Below, piece by piece: positions 1 through 11,757 of a DNA stretch of 64,000 bases; the stretch's first letter is position 1; the number at the start of each line of letters is the position of its first letter. This DNA is from Spinacia oleracea (Eukaryota > Streptophyta > Magnoliopsida > Caryophyllales > Amaranthaceae). The position numbers and the translations under genes were made by a program. The stretch spans positions 60,635,042 through 60,699,041 of the forward strand of contig NC_079492.1 of the NCBI RefSeq assembly GCF_020520425.1, read 5' to 3'. The notes under the pieces were generated by a model. It saw only the letters and a program-made list of their open reading frames with translations, had not been told where the DNA came from and did no database searches.

Positions 1-3000
1 GAAGGTCTTTAAGCGAACGGCTATGTCTGGTGGTGAAAGAAGGTTTTTAAGTGAATTAGTTCGCTTTAGGGAGGGTCAAGTCAAGTACTTTAGAGGTCAT
101 GGACGCTTGCGCTAGCCCCCATTCAATTGAGGCAAAGCGATCTTTTGAGTCTTGGCTAAGTGCCTAGGAGTGTGAGTGCTCCTTCTGGCAAGGGTACGTG
201 CCCTTATTATTTTTCGATGTGTGCTCATTTTGGCATCTTGATGACTTGGATTCTTCCTTTGACTTAAATTTTTCTTTCGACTTGGATTGCAAGTAATTAA
301 ATTTCAATAAAGGACTCTATTTTTTATTCTTGTTTTTCTATAGGCTTTAATATTTTTGCAAATTGGTTGGACCGAATCATGGATTGCCTACGTATCCGCC
401 TTAAATAGATTTAATTTGGAATCAGGCCTTGCGTAGTTCTTAGCCTAGAAAATGGTTTTTTAGAATGCCGATTTTAAACAAGTACGTTCAAGTGGAATCG
501 TAATGTTTGAAAGAGGGTGAAATTTATTTTAATCTGCCGTAAGCCGTAAATTTGTTTTATATATTTTTTGAGTACATGTATTTCTTTGGTGGTACGTATA
601 TCTGAATACGTGTTGTACCCCCCCAAGTGTTCGTTATTGTTTCGTGTATGTGCGGATAAAATGACGAGCACTTCTGGACAAATTTTAGCAAGCAGAGAGA
701 TTCAGCGCCCAGGCTGGGGCGCTAAAGATTTCGGCGCCCAGCTATGGGCGCTGAAAATGACTTTTGGGCGGTTCTTTTTTGGTGCGCTAAATGCTTCTTT
801 TTCTTTTTAGACGAACTTTTAAAGGCGCTTTGCAAAGTTTGCTTTTTTATTATTCATTATTTTTGTACTTTTCATTTGTCTTCTTTTTTATTCGCGACTC
901 AAGACGGTTTGATATGATAATTTGTATTGGTCAAGCATGAGGATTACATCTGCTAGGACTCACAATTTGCAGCCTCAAGCTAGGGTCATGAGCTTACATC
1001 AACCAAGGCCAATGAGTAGCATGGGGACGGTTCAAGGGTATATCAACAGGATGTATCCAAACAAGGTATATGGTCATTATGCTAACGGTGGTGTAATAAT
1101 GGGTATGACGCACGTGTCAATGGACGTACGTGGTTTGCAGTTGACAACAAGAACAAGGATCGAGGTAATGGTTTCTTGGGTTATGGCAATGAGAACATGG
1201 ATGGGTTAAATGAGCTGAACAGGGGCCCCAGAGCGAAGGCGTCTAAGAACATAAGGATTGGAAAGGGTAGACATCGTAGAACTTTATGTAGCTTTTGTGG
1301 CATGATTTGGATTGGTTGACTCAATTCTTTTCCTTCGTCTGTTTGGGTAAATTCCGCACTTTGGGAGGTACGGGCTAACTCAATTCTTTCCCTTCATTTA
1401 CTTGGGTAAATTTAGCACTTTGGGAGGTACGGGCTAAGTACTTCATGGCTCGCTCTTTTCGCTCTCCCTTTTCTCTTTCTCTTTTTTATTTTTGCTTGGG
1501 ATTTCTCCCAACATAAATCCTTCAAATTTTTTTTATTTGGGCTAAAAGGTAGATGGTTATGGTCTTTGAGTCACGAGGTGAGACTGAGTGAGCCTCGTTT
1601 GGTAGGCCTATAAGGGACCTCTAATTTTAGTAGGCCTAGGGTGGACCTTTAGTTTTAGTAGGCCTAGGGTGGACCTTTAAATTGTCTTACTTTGCAAGCG
1701 TATTTAGTCGTTTCTTAAAATGTGCAAATAGCGTAGATTCAAAATGTTGTTTTTACCTTATTGAAATTTAACGAAAGAATTACATCGAAAATAATTTTTT
1801 ACAGTTTTCAGGATTTAATTGGAAGTTGTGATTTAGACTCAAACTTTCATTAATCTCTCTGATTATAACCCGTGTATGAATACAAGGAGGTGGCCTAGAC
1901 TCAAAATAATGACGTGGCGTAAGCCTATAATACTTGACCAAGCAACTCTCAGACTTAGGCTAATTGGACCATAACTTCCGTTGGTTGACACTTTAGATTT
2001 TAACCCTTGGGTGTTCATTTGTCATGCGCCATTTTGCTTAATGTTGGCAAGGTAGTTAGTTGGGGAGATCGAATTTTTATTTTTGCAAGACTAGAATCAT
2101 TAGTGCGGCTTCCCTCTTAGTGTGTATTGCTTTACCCCAATGGTAGCCTTATGGTATGCCGATTTGGGTATTTTCATGGTTGGTCATGTTGCATTCATGG
2201 AAAATCTTTTAGTCCGTACTTAGTAGTATTTAAAGGAGCGAGTGGCTCGAGAGGACTATGATAGTCGTGACCCAATGTGATCATAAGCCTTGAGGCCATT
2301 AATAATTTTTTGCCAATGGTATTGATACCTTAGGTTCACTTTGGGGGTTGTGCGACTATGGGGGAATGATTTTCAGAATGTGACTGTTTCCATTTTGCAA
2401 ATACTATAATATATTATTTTTATTGGTGAGAGAGAGTATTGAGGCCGTAGATTCTTAGCAAGGGATGACAATTACATATGGGTGCTTATTGATTTAAATG
2501 TTAGGGAGGGAGACTCAATATGGTTTAACCTTTTAATTTGCAGTCCGACACCAAGCATTAGGACCGATTCTATGGATAAGACAACTAAGACTTAGGATTT
2601 AGATTGTACTTTGGCATAGCCTAGTCTAGAGTCGGGGTTATTTTTTATTCGAACATTATTTTTCCTTGAAGACTCTATTTGAACATTATTTTTTGAATAC
2701 TTTGCCCATGTGACATTTAAGGTTATTTCAATTAGCGTGCTCGATTTTGGAGCCGAACATTGTCGTCATAGGAGGCCTAACAACGACACAAAGACTTATT
2801 TATTTATATTATAAGTCGCTTTTAGAATCGAGTGCCTTTTCATACGCCCCCGCAACAATTTTCACGAAATGTTTTTTTTTTTGCTACGTATTTTTTATGC
2901 GCGGGCACCGAGGCTGTTGTGCCTGACCAAAAGGCCAGGCAGCAACTTCGGCGCCCAGCGGTGGGCGTGAGAAATATTGGCGCCCAGTCGGGGGCGCTGA

Positions 3001-3787
3001 AAATGCGTCCCTGACTGGTTCTCGTTTTCTGTTTGCGTATATTTTTTGTTTATGCGACTTTGATTTTGCGCGCTTGCCTAATAACGTCCTTTACGCGTTG
3101 TGCAGCGTTTGTGGGATTCGTTACGGGCCATCCCGAGCGTCGCTTATTTTTGTGGCGATTGTTCGGGTTTGCGGAACACGTATCTTGGTATAACTCTTTT
3201 GCCAATTGGTTTATGAATGTTTGGGCAATTTTTAAGGTCGTTGGTTTTCTAACGTCGTTTGTCACACACAACCACATATTTCGCTACACATAACTAACAT
3301 TACATCGTGAGGCAATAATAATATGTCATGTAGTTTATGATAGGCTCCTATGGGTAGTATTTGCGCCTGGCTTGGTACCGCTTCTATCGCAGATCCAACA
3401 CATGCCCCGGCCGAGGTAGTGCCTTCAACAGACGAATTTCGCCCAAGAGGCCAATCACGATGTAAGCCAAGGGGGCATGCACCAATGAGAGGGACCTAAT
3501 GGGCGAGCGATTGGGTTTGGGACGGGTGTACTACTAGAGAAAGTGTCGAGTGGACAACATTCGAAGCGTATGCACCCCCCGGTTGGTGATGGGTATCCTT
3601 AGTCCCTACTCCCTGAGGGAGCCAAGATTCGTTATGCGGTTCTGCCCGTTCACATTAATATGCTGATTTTCAGGTCGTCCCAACTTGATGGGGAAATAAA
3701 CGCGGGGTAGGATCGTTTCACCCTTCGGCTATTTTGATTACCTACAAGCACGAGTATTTCCTTCACTATCCCCAGTGGAGTCGCCAC
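1..3787 (-). mobile_element. Non-coding leader of an Ogre/Tat-type Gypsy element (partial)
   Basis: This stretch lies just downstream, in minus-strand sense, of the LTR and primer-binding site at 3770-5210, so I read it as the untranslated leader of that element; the coding part would be beyond the left edge. I see no convincing protein in it: all open frames are under 100 codons and match nothing I know. It holds two GC-rich hairpin-prone modules (about 704-757 and 2949-3007) that recur in the LTR at about 4726-4763. A long untranslated leader or a degenerate first ORF is common in Ogre/Tat elements. Element type rests on the LTR start and primer site, not on a protein. Confidence 0.55.
3770..3786 (-). 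other. Primer-binding site of the Ogre/Tat-type element
   Basis: On the minus strand this reads TGGCGACTCCACTGGGG, one base after the LTR ends in CA. It begins with TGG, complementary to a tRNA CCA tail, and resembles the tRNA-Arg-type primer site of Ogre/Tat elements. It fixes the orientation: LTR to the right, internal region to the left. Confidence 0.6.
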
Positions 3788-5210
3788 TGTGAGGGGGTCG
3801 AAAAAGCGCGAGGCTAATGCGTGACCTCGTCCCTCATGGGTGTGACGTTTCTTTTTGTCAAATCAAGTGTAATTGGATTTCCTGTGAGTTTACACCCAAT
3901 TGACTAGTAATATAGGAGTCGACATTCAGTTTTTAACGACAATGAGAAAAACTGACAAAACCCGGTTATCGTGACATAAAGGGAGTGCAATTATGTTTGA
4001 CCACGACGGCCGTAGGTTCCCTTGTGATCCCTGGTGTGGGGATCTCTCAACATACACCCGCAAGGTAGAGATTGAGGGTTCGGGGGTCTGTAACTACCGA
4101 GAGGAGTACTCTCTCTTCGATAACTCCAGAGGCAGGATATCCTTACTAGCTCAGCATAAATAATTGAAGGGACATGCGTTAACTATTAAACTAATCTGAG
4201 TTGATTTTAACAATATGCAACATATAATACTAGATCGAGCGCGATTATCTGATTTAGGTTGTATTAAGGGACCTAGCATGATAATCCAATTTCCCAAAAA
4301 TATTATCTTTATTAAGCGTGGTAGAACAATCATATTTAATTAGTTTAACAGTTCATAAAAGGGCGAGGAAAGCAATTAAACCATGGAAAAGGGACACATT
4401 ACGACGCACCCTTGAGAGGTGCGTCACGGTTCTCAGAAAACTAACCACTTTGACTTTGCTATTTCTCCTTTTATTTAACGAATCTCAAATTAGGGGACAG
4501 GATACGTTCTGTTCGATTTTTGGATCGATTGCGACAGAACGTGTGATCAATTTCGCAGCGTGAGGCTTAGGCTTAGGGGTTTAGAGTCAATACTAAGAAT
4601 ATGAATTGTGTGTTCCTTTCACGTCGAACTTGGGGCCATATTTATAGAAAAGAGTTCGTGGAAAGATAGAATTGTAGAACTCTAATCCACGAGGAATTAG
4701 GAAAGAACACGTCCAAGGTAATTTCAGCGCCCAGATTTCGGCGCCCAGAGCCAGGCGTTGAAAATAGGGTCTGGGCCGTTTCTTTGTCAGATTCGGACTC
4801 TTAGAATCCGGAGTGTATGAGACTTAATCGAGTCTTTTAGTGTGTATTAATTTTATGACGGAATGCGTCTGGGCCCGTTACGAACTCTAGGCTCGTTAGG
4901 ATTTTAATTAATACGTAACTCTTATTTTCGAATCGTATTAGGAATAGGATTTATGTTGGAGTGCAACACCTAATTCTGACACGTTTCTATCTTTTATGAC
5001 TTGCCACTTTTAACAACTACCCATTACGGCAGTTACTATTTTTAGCAGGTTTCCATAAATAGCAGGTTTCTATAAATAGCAGGTTTCGGGTGAAATGAAA
5101 AGGGGAATTGAGATTCGTTATTTTATAGGAGATGCGTTGTCAAGTGGGGATTTATGTTCTCATCATCGAACCTTTCCTTTCGGGAATGGGGACAAAAGTA
5201 GGTGTCTACA
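3788..5210 (-). repeat. 5' LTR of an Ogre/Tat-type Gypsy element
   Basis: The minus strand starts TGTAGACACCTACTTTTG and ends CTCACA next to the primer site, giving a 1423-bp LTR with TG...CA ends. That start is a familiar opening of plant Ogre/Tat LTRs. Its right end abuts Copia leader sequence directly at 5211, so the element appears inserted in the older Copia; the 5-bp duplication would be CTATG (5211-5215), and the partner lies outside the window. It contains one copy of the GCGCCCAG...GGCG hairpin module at about 4726-4763. Confidence 0.65.
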
Positions 5211-7370
5211 CTATGTTGGTTAGATTTTAAGTGAACTAAAATCCTTAATCATGCAACATAATCAAGCCACAATCTCATGCATAATTAAGACATATTTAAA
5301 GCAATAAATAACTTAAAGCATGTATAAGATAAATGTGATCTAGTATGGCCCGACTTCATCTTGAAGCTTCAACTTCAAAGTCCGTCATGAAAATGGATTG
5401 AAAACTCCGTCTTGAATTTCATCGTGGGAGGCGCCATTCTCTTTAAATAGGATAAGCTATAATTAAACTAATTACAACTATTTGATGGTACGCAGACCAT
5501 ATTTAAATTGAAAAACAAATTTGGTGCATTAGACCAATTACATTCAAATTAATGGTGCGCAGACCATATTTTCTATCCTATTTGGGCCATACTAGTCACT
5601 CCATAACCTGCAAAACAATACATATACAATATATACCATTCATCCATTCATTATCATGAATGGCCCACATAGCTGGTTAGTGCATCACATAAATATTTGC
5701 AGCAATTAATCAAGGGCACCAAATAATCTACCAATTATTCAGTCCTTATTAATTCTAATCAAGTTGTTTAACCTTAAAAGATTTGTATACCTAATCAAGA
5801 GTTTATGACTAAAAGGCTCCCACTTAAACCAATAAATTCATTTGCTTTACTAATTTTAAACATAAAAATGTATTTCTAGTCTAACCGGAAACATACAAAT
5901 TTATTTAAAATTTAAAGCTCATATAAAATTTACAATCGAATCCATTAATTTAATTTATTTCAGTTGAATTAAACGAATTTAAATTAATTCAAGGTTTAAT
6001 TTTAGTAAAATAATTAGTATAAATAAAATTTATAATAATTATAATATTCAAAATTAAAATCCAAGAAAACAATTTAAATTATTAATTTTAAAATTAATTA
6101 AAATTATTTTCGAACTGAAAATTCAAAATTAAATTTGAAACGACTCAATCGAGACACGACGAGGCACTTGGGCTTGCGCCCCAAGCCCCATCGAGTGCAC
6201 GAGGCTTAGCGCCCCTTGATTGTTCGTACAGCAACACGCAAGCAACCACATGCAACGCAACACTGCAGGCCACGCTGCGCGCGCGCTTGCTCGCTCGTCG
6301 CGCCTGCAGGCCACACGCAATGCAGCACTGCAGGCCACGCTGCCCGCGCCCGCTTGCTCGTCGCATTGCGTCTGCTTGCTTGATGGGCGTGGCAGCGCGC
6401 GCTGTGGCGCAGCACGCTTGCTGCCACACGCGTCTGCCACTGGCCTGCGCCTTGCCCTTCGCCCTTGCCAACTCGCCCACATGCGCACAACACTCGACAC
6501 AGGGCAGCGTGCTGCCTTGTGCTCGTGTGCCATGGCCCTTGCTCGTTGCATCGTACCGCATGGGCGACGAGCTCCTTTGCTCGTCGTCGCATGCCCGCAC
6601 TATACAACACCCCTTAAGGGTAACACGTAGCGTCCATTGCTTTGTGCGTGCAAGTTTTATGAGCAAATTGCATAAAAATTAAAACTTTTATTTCCAAAAT
6701 TAATGACAAATTAATAAATCATATTAATTTCATAATTTTGGGGCGAAAAATTGAAAATTTATTAATGAATTAATTTTCGATTAACATGGATTCAAATCTA
6801 GGTCATAAAAATTTAAATTTTAACACAAATTAACAATTTTTATGGTGGTTTTTAATCATTGGTACCTAATTAAATTATTCATTAATTATGAAAATCAAAT
6901 CAATTCTAAATTATTCGAATTTCAACAAATTAATCATAATTACAAATTAGGTTGTATAATTAACAAGGCTAGGCATTCAAACTTGTTAAACATATACAGT
7001 AGGTCAATCAAAGATTCAAGATTTATCAACAAGAATGGCAAATATTCAATTTAACATCTTAAATTTACAAACTTTTGCGTTCGAAAAACTAAAACCTCTG
7101 AAAAGTCATAGTTAGGCTTCGAATTTGGGAATTCTGGATTTCGGCGAAAAATAGTACTTTTGTCAAAATTTTAGAATGTCTTTTACATGCGGAATTGACA
7201 CAAAAATCACTCGATTTGGTTGAGTAACGAACAAAACTGCGTACATATAATTAAATAAACTCAATTTGCAATTAATTAACAATTACGAAAATTAATCACC
7301 CCTTTTAATTCCTTGCAAATTTGTAATATTTAACCATGTTTATGCAATTTAGATTATGAAAATAATAAGA

Positions 7371-7384
7371 GGCTCTTGATACCA
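7371..7384 (-). other. Copia primer-binding site (initiator tRNA-Met type)
   Basis: The minus strand reads TGGTATCAAGAGCC one base after the LTR end AACA. It resembles the TGGTATCAGAGC site complementary to initiator tRNA-Met used by most plant Copia elements. The other copies here have TGGTATCACGAGCC. Confidence 0.75.
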
Positions 7385-7385
7385 C

Positions 7386-8775
7386 TGTTAGGTTATGATA
7401 CATATGAATAAACATAAATCATGCGGAAAAACCATAAAGCCAGGAAACATATTATTTACACATAATCATTTAGCATAATTTAGATGCATACACTTTGTAG
7501 CGTGCCCTCCCTAGCTGCGCCCGAACCGAACAAGAACAAGTCTTTAGGACTCCAAGTGTCGTCCCTCCGCAGATAGTCCACAGCACGTCCGGATCCGCCT
7601 TAAGCTTGACCAACTAGAATCACCCTTAAGGTTACTAGGATTTTCGGCTAATAGGTTGCAAGTGTTTGGCTGATTTTTGCTTCAAAATCTTACCTTTAGA
7701 ATACATCAAATCTCTATGTAAATATGTGACCCTAGGCACCTATTTATAGATTTTATGGAAAGGAACTATATCCTACTAGGATATGGATTTATTAATTAGA
7801 ATCCTATTAGAACACTAAATAATAAATTTAATCTTTTAGGATTAGGATTTAATCAATGCACGAATTCCTATAGGATTAGGATTCGTTACGAACACGAGTG
7901 TTGCACGACTACGAGCATCGCACCACCCGCGCAGGCCTTGCGGCCCACACGAGCAGTCGCTGCTCGCAGCCCACGAGCACCTGCTCCGCGCGCGCCTACG
8001 GCCTTGCTGGGCCTGGCCTTGCGCTGGGCCTGGCGAGGATGTGGCCTTCGTGTTGGGCGCTTGGCTTGCTGGGCGCGGGCCTGGCTTCGTGTTGGGCCTT
8101 CGTCTAGCAAGCCTTGTCCGATGCTAATTCGTACGATGCGCTTCCGATTAAATTTCCGGTTCCGGAATTCATTTCCGATACGAACAATATTTAATATTTC
8201 CGATTTCGGAGTTGATTTCCGTTTCGAACAAATATTTAATATTTCCATTTCCGGAATTATTTTCCGATTCCGATAATATTTCCGATTCTGACAATATTTC
8301 CGTTTCCGGCAATATTTCCGATTCCGGTAATATTTCCATTTCCAATAATATTTTCCGATACGTACCATGTTTCCGTTTCCGGCAACATCTACGACTTGGA
8401 TAATATTTATATTTCCGATACGATCCATATTTCCGTTTCCGGCAATATCATCTTTCCCAGAGTATTCATTTCTTGCTTATGACGATCTCAGCTCCCACTG
8501 AAACCAAGATCCGTCGATTCCGAATATCCATAGATGGAGTATTTAATGCCATTAAATACTTGATCCGTTTACGTACTATTTGTGTGACCCTACGGGTTCA
8601 GTCAAGAGTAAGCTGTGGATTAATATCATTAATTCCACTTGAACTGAAGCGGCCTCTAGCTAGGCATTCAGCTCACTTGATCTCACTGAATTATTAACTT
8701 GTTAATTAATACTGAACCGCATTTATTACACTTAATATTATATGCATACTTGGACCAAGGGCATTATTTCCTTCA
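7386..8775 (-). repeat. Complete Copia LTR (1390 bp)
   Basis: The minus strand begins TGAAGGAAATAATGCCC and ends CATAACCTAACA. It has the same layout as the other LTRs of this family: a conserved U3 block at the start, a minisatellite of TTCCG/AATATT units (about 8140-8460), a GC-rich block, a TATA region and a conserved R-U5 block near its end. Frames at 7886-8428 and nearby are read-through of the minisatellite. Confidence 0.85.
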
Positions 8776-9911
8776 TTAAGGTTACTAGGATTTTCGGCTA
8801 ATAGGTTGCAAGTGTTTGGCTGATTTTTGCTTCAAAATCTTACCTTTAGAATAATTCAATTGTATCTATAAATTGTGACCCTAGGCACCTATTTATAGAG
8901 ATATGGAAAAGGATTCGTAATCCTACTAGGATATGGATTTATTAATTAGAATCCTATTAGAACTCTAAATAAGAAATTTAATCTTTTAGAATTAGGATTT
9001 AATCAATGCACGAATTCCAATAGGATTAGGATTCGTTACGAACACGAGTGTTGCACGACTACGAGCATCGCACCACCCGCGCAGGCCTTGCGGCCCACAC
9101 GAGCAGTCGCTGCTCGCAGCCCACGAGCACCTGCTCCGCGCGCGCCTACGGCCTTGCTGGGCCTGGCCTTGCGCTGGGCCAGGCGAGGCTGTGGCCTTCG
9201 TGTTGGGCGCTTGGCTTGCTGGGCGCGGGCCTGGCTTCGTGTTGGGCCTTCGTATAGCAAGCCTCGTCCGATGCTAATTCGTACGATGCGCTTCCGATTA
9301 AATTCCCGGTTCCGGAATTCATTTCCGATACGAACAATATTTAATATTTCCGATTCCGGAATTAATTTCCGTTTCGAACAAATATTTAATATTTCCGTTT
9401 CTGGAACTATTTTCCGATTCCGATAATATTTCCGATTCTGACAATATTTCCGCTTCCGGCAATATTTCCAATCCCGGTAATATTTCCATTTCCAATAATA
9501 TTTTCCGATACGTACCATGTTTCTGTTTCCGACAACATCTACGACTTGGATAATATTTATATTTCCGATACGATCCATATTTCCGTTTCCGGCAATATCA
9601 TCGTTTCCGGAGTATTCATTTCTTGCTTGTGACGATCTAAGCTCCCACTGAAACCATGATCCGTCGATTCCGAATATCCATAGATGGAGTATTTAATTCC
9701 ATTAAATACTTGATCCGTTTACGTACTATTTGTGTGACCCTACGGGTTCAGTCAAGAGTAAGCTGTGGATTAATATCATTAATTCCACTTGAACTGAAGC
9801 GGCTTCTAGCTAGGCATTCAGCTCACTTGATCTCACTGAATTATTAACTTGTCAATTAACACTGAACCGCATTTATTAGACTGTAACATTAAATGCATAC
9901 TTGGACCAAGG
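8776..9911 (-). repeat. Partial Copia LTR split by insertion of the neighbouring element
   Basis: Starting at TTAAGGTTACTAGG this repeats the LTR interior found at 7626 onward and runs to 9911, about 15 bp short of the normal LTR outer end. Its left edge touches the exact terminal TTCA of the complete LTR at 8775. The simplest reading is that the 5211-8775 element inserted inside this older LTR, with 8776-8780 (TTAAG) as one TSD copy. The right edge is truncated against the G-rich repeat at 9911. Confidence 0.7.
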
Positions 9912-10258
9912 GGTGGCGGCGACAGAGGGAGAAGGAGAGGGAGGGGGCGGCGAAGAGGAGAGAAGTAGACGGAGGGGGCGGGGGCGGGGGAGGGGCGGCG
10001 CGACAGAGGGAGAAGGAGACGGAGGGGGCGGGGGCGGAGGAGGGGCGACGGCGACGGTGGGGAGGTGAAAGTGGTTGGCCACAGTAAAAGGGGTGAGAAG
10101 GAATATGAATGAAAATAAATACATGCCTCCCAAAAAAAATTTTATATCAAAGGGAAAGATTTCCATTACCCTTCAATCTCATTCTTGATTCCATTCCGTT
10201 TACCCCTTGCGAACCAAACGACCCCTTAGTCAATTCACACTACTCTTTTCCCACTTTA
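9911..10258. repeat. Partial copy of the G-rich TIR element at 14419-15406
   Basis: This closely matches about 15083-15440: G-rich GGGGGCGGGG runs, a conserved 3' part, the end CCAAACGACCCC followed by TTA, and about 30 bp beyond that terminus. The left half is missing; it is fused to a Copia LTR at 9911. The proline-rich and glycine-rich open frames here reflect simple G-rich repeats and are not genes. The shared flank means either the true end is further out or a larger segment was duplicated. Confidence 0.65.
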
Positions 10259-10921
10259 TCGCAAGTAGTATAATACTTCTTTCTTTGTCGGGCATCTGCG
10301 GCTTTTCCGAAAAGGTTCTTCACATAAGCATTCTTGAACCGATTGTTGATATTAGAGGCAAGGTGACGAGTACAAAATCGATGGTGGGCACGCGGCTCCT
10401 CCCCCCTACTATTGACCTCATTCATTGTTTGAAAAATCCCTGCATGTCTATCAAAAATGACACACAAACCTTCCCTCTGAGTAACTAAATGCCGAATGCA
10501 TTTCATGAACCATTTCCAACTCTCACCATTTTCACTTTCAACAATAGAAAAAGCAAGAGGGAATAATTGAAAATTCGCATTTGTACCCATGGCTATGAGT
10601 AACGTGCCCTTGTACTAACCGTACGGATGAGTTCCATCTATGGTGATTAGGGGTCGACAATGCTTAAAACCATCAATAGAAGGTTTGAATGCCCAAAACA
10701 TTCTCATAAAAATGTGAACGAAAGGATCTTCATTAGAAGCCAACGTACACCATTCCACGACGGTTTCTGTATTAGACTTTTTCAATGCTTGCATGTAACT
10801 GGGAAACTCTTCGTAATATTTCTCCCAATCACCGAAAATGATTGCAATAGCCTTTGTTTCACTGACCAAGCACTCTTGTAAGTGATGGCATACATAAACT
10901 TGTCTTTCACCGCTTGCACAA

Positions 10922-11757
10922 TGATCGAGGGAAAAACTAGGTCGTTGCTAGTCTTAGACCTAAATCAATCCAAATACCTAAACTAGCCACTAGAAACAAG
11001 TAGAGTGGCAAGCAAGGGTCGATATCCACAGAGAATTGCGAGTTTCCTAGCTAGAAATGCTAATATAAGCTAGTTTGAAATAGGGTTGGTTGTCGAAAAG
11101 GAGAATTCAAACTAAACGATTAAAGCGATAAACAAGGATTAAATAGTCCTGAAAAAATTCCAGCGCTGACAGCAGGTTCAACCGAACAACAAAGAAGTTC
11201 GGCCGAACCAAGAGGTAGGTTCGGCCGAACCAGCATCAGGTTCGTCCGGACTTGAGGGGAATTAGGAACTTTTCTCACAATGAGGTTCGGCCGAACTTTT
11301 AGGGAAGTTCGGTCGAACCTAAGGGAGTTCGGACGAACCTAAAGGAGTTCGGCCGAACCTTCAGCTTTGTTCGGCCGAACTTCTGGGCTTGTTTGCTTCA
11401 AAATTTCTGCTTTGGTTCGGCCGAACACTTCAGAAGTTCGGCCGAACATCTTGAGCTCTTGACTTCTTGACTCCTTTTTTCACTTCGACCTTTCCTTGGG
11501 ATGATGTTGACTTCCATTGACTTTTCCGTCCGCTTTACCTGTTTTCCTACACATTAACAAACCCGTGAAAAGCAAAAGCTTGACAAAAGATGAGAAAAAT
11601 AAGGAAAAGGACGGTATATAATTAGGAAAAACCGAGTCAACTAAGCAAGGAAAAGCAAAGGGGGCTAAAATAAGCACAAAAGGGGAAGAAAACGAAAAAA
11701 ACAAGAATAAAAAGAGGCAAAGTACTATCTTAAGAGTGACATAAATGTCACTCATCA
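10922..11757. mobile_element. 836-bp solo-LTR-like insertion in the MULE gene
   Basis: The segment starts TGATCGAGG and ends CTCATCA, so it has TG...CA ends, and is flanked by CACAA at 10917-10921 and 11758-11762. Removing it plus one CACAA copy joins the MULE frame seamlessly (...RVIV then QAVKDKF...). That fits a solo LTR or a short non-autonomous LTR-like element. No primer site or coding region is present. It contains the palindrome array at 11174-11448 and ends in an inverted repeat AGTGACATAAATGTCACT. The family is unknown to me. Confidence 0.7.
11174..11448. repeat. Array of 12-bp palindromes GTTCGGCCGAAC
   Basis: Eleven copies of GTTCGGCCGAAC or one- to two-base variants occur within 275 bp at irregular spacing; seven are perfect palindromes. 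The variants are GTTCAACCGAAC, GTTCGTCCGGAC, GTTCGGTCGAAC and GTTCGGACGAAC. Spacer sequence between copies is not repeated, so this is not a simple tandem array. Confidence 0.9.

Larger units (their letters stand above)
5211..8775 (-). mobile_element. 5' part of a minus-strand Copia element (LTR, PBS, leader), same family as Copia-1/2
   Basis: From right to left this copy has an LTR (7386-8775), a primer-binding site (7371-7384) and an untranslated leader down to 5211. The leader is recognisably the reverse complement of about 30532-32800 in Copia-1, including the GC-rich CpG-dense block (6145-6640 here) and the stretch before gag. It stops at the Ogre/Tat LTR before gag would start. The open frames in 6129-6682 occur on both strands and are artefacts of GC-rich, stop-poor leader DNA. 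Confidence 0.8.

Noticed and set aside
6129..6682. Five overlapping 130-170-codon ORFs on both strands
   Set aside because: They lie in the CpG-rich block of a Copia leader. Length comes from low stop frequency in GC-rich repeats, and the proteins (Ala/Arg/Cys-rich) match no family.
7886..8428. 180-codon Asn/Lys/Arg-rich ORF repeated at 9036-9578 and in other LTRs
   Set aside because: It is the LTR minisatellite read in frame; near-copies occur in every LTR of the family, on either strand.
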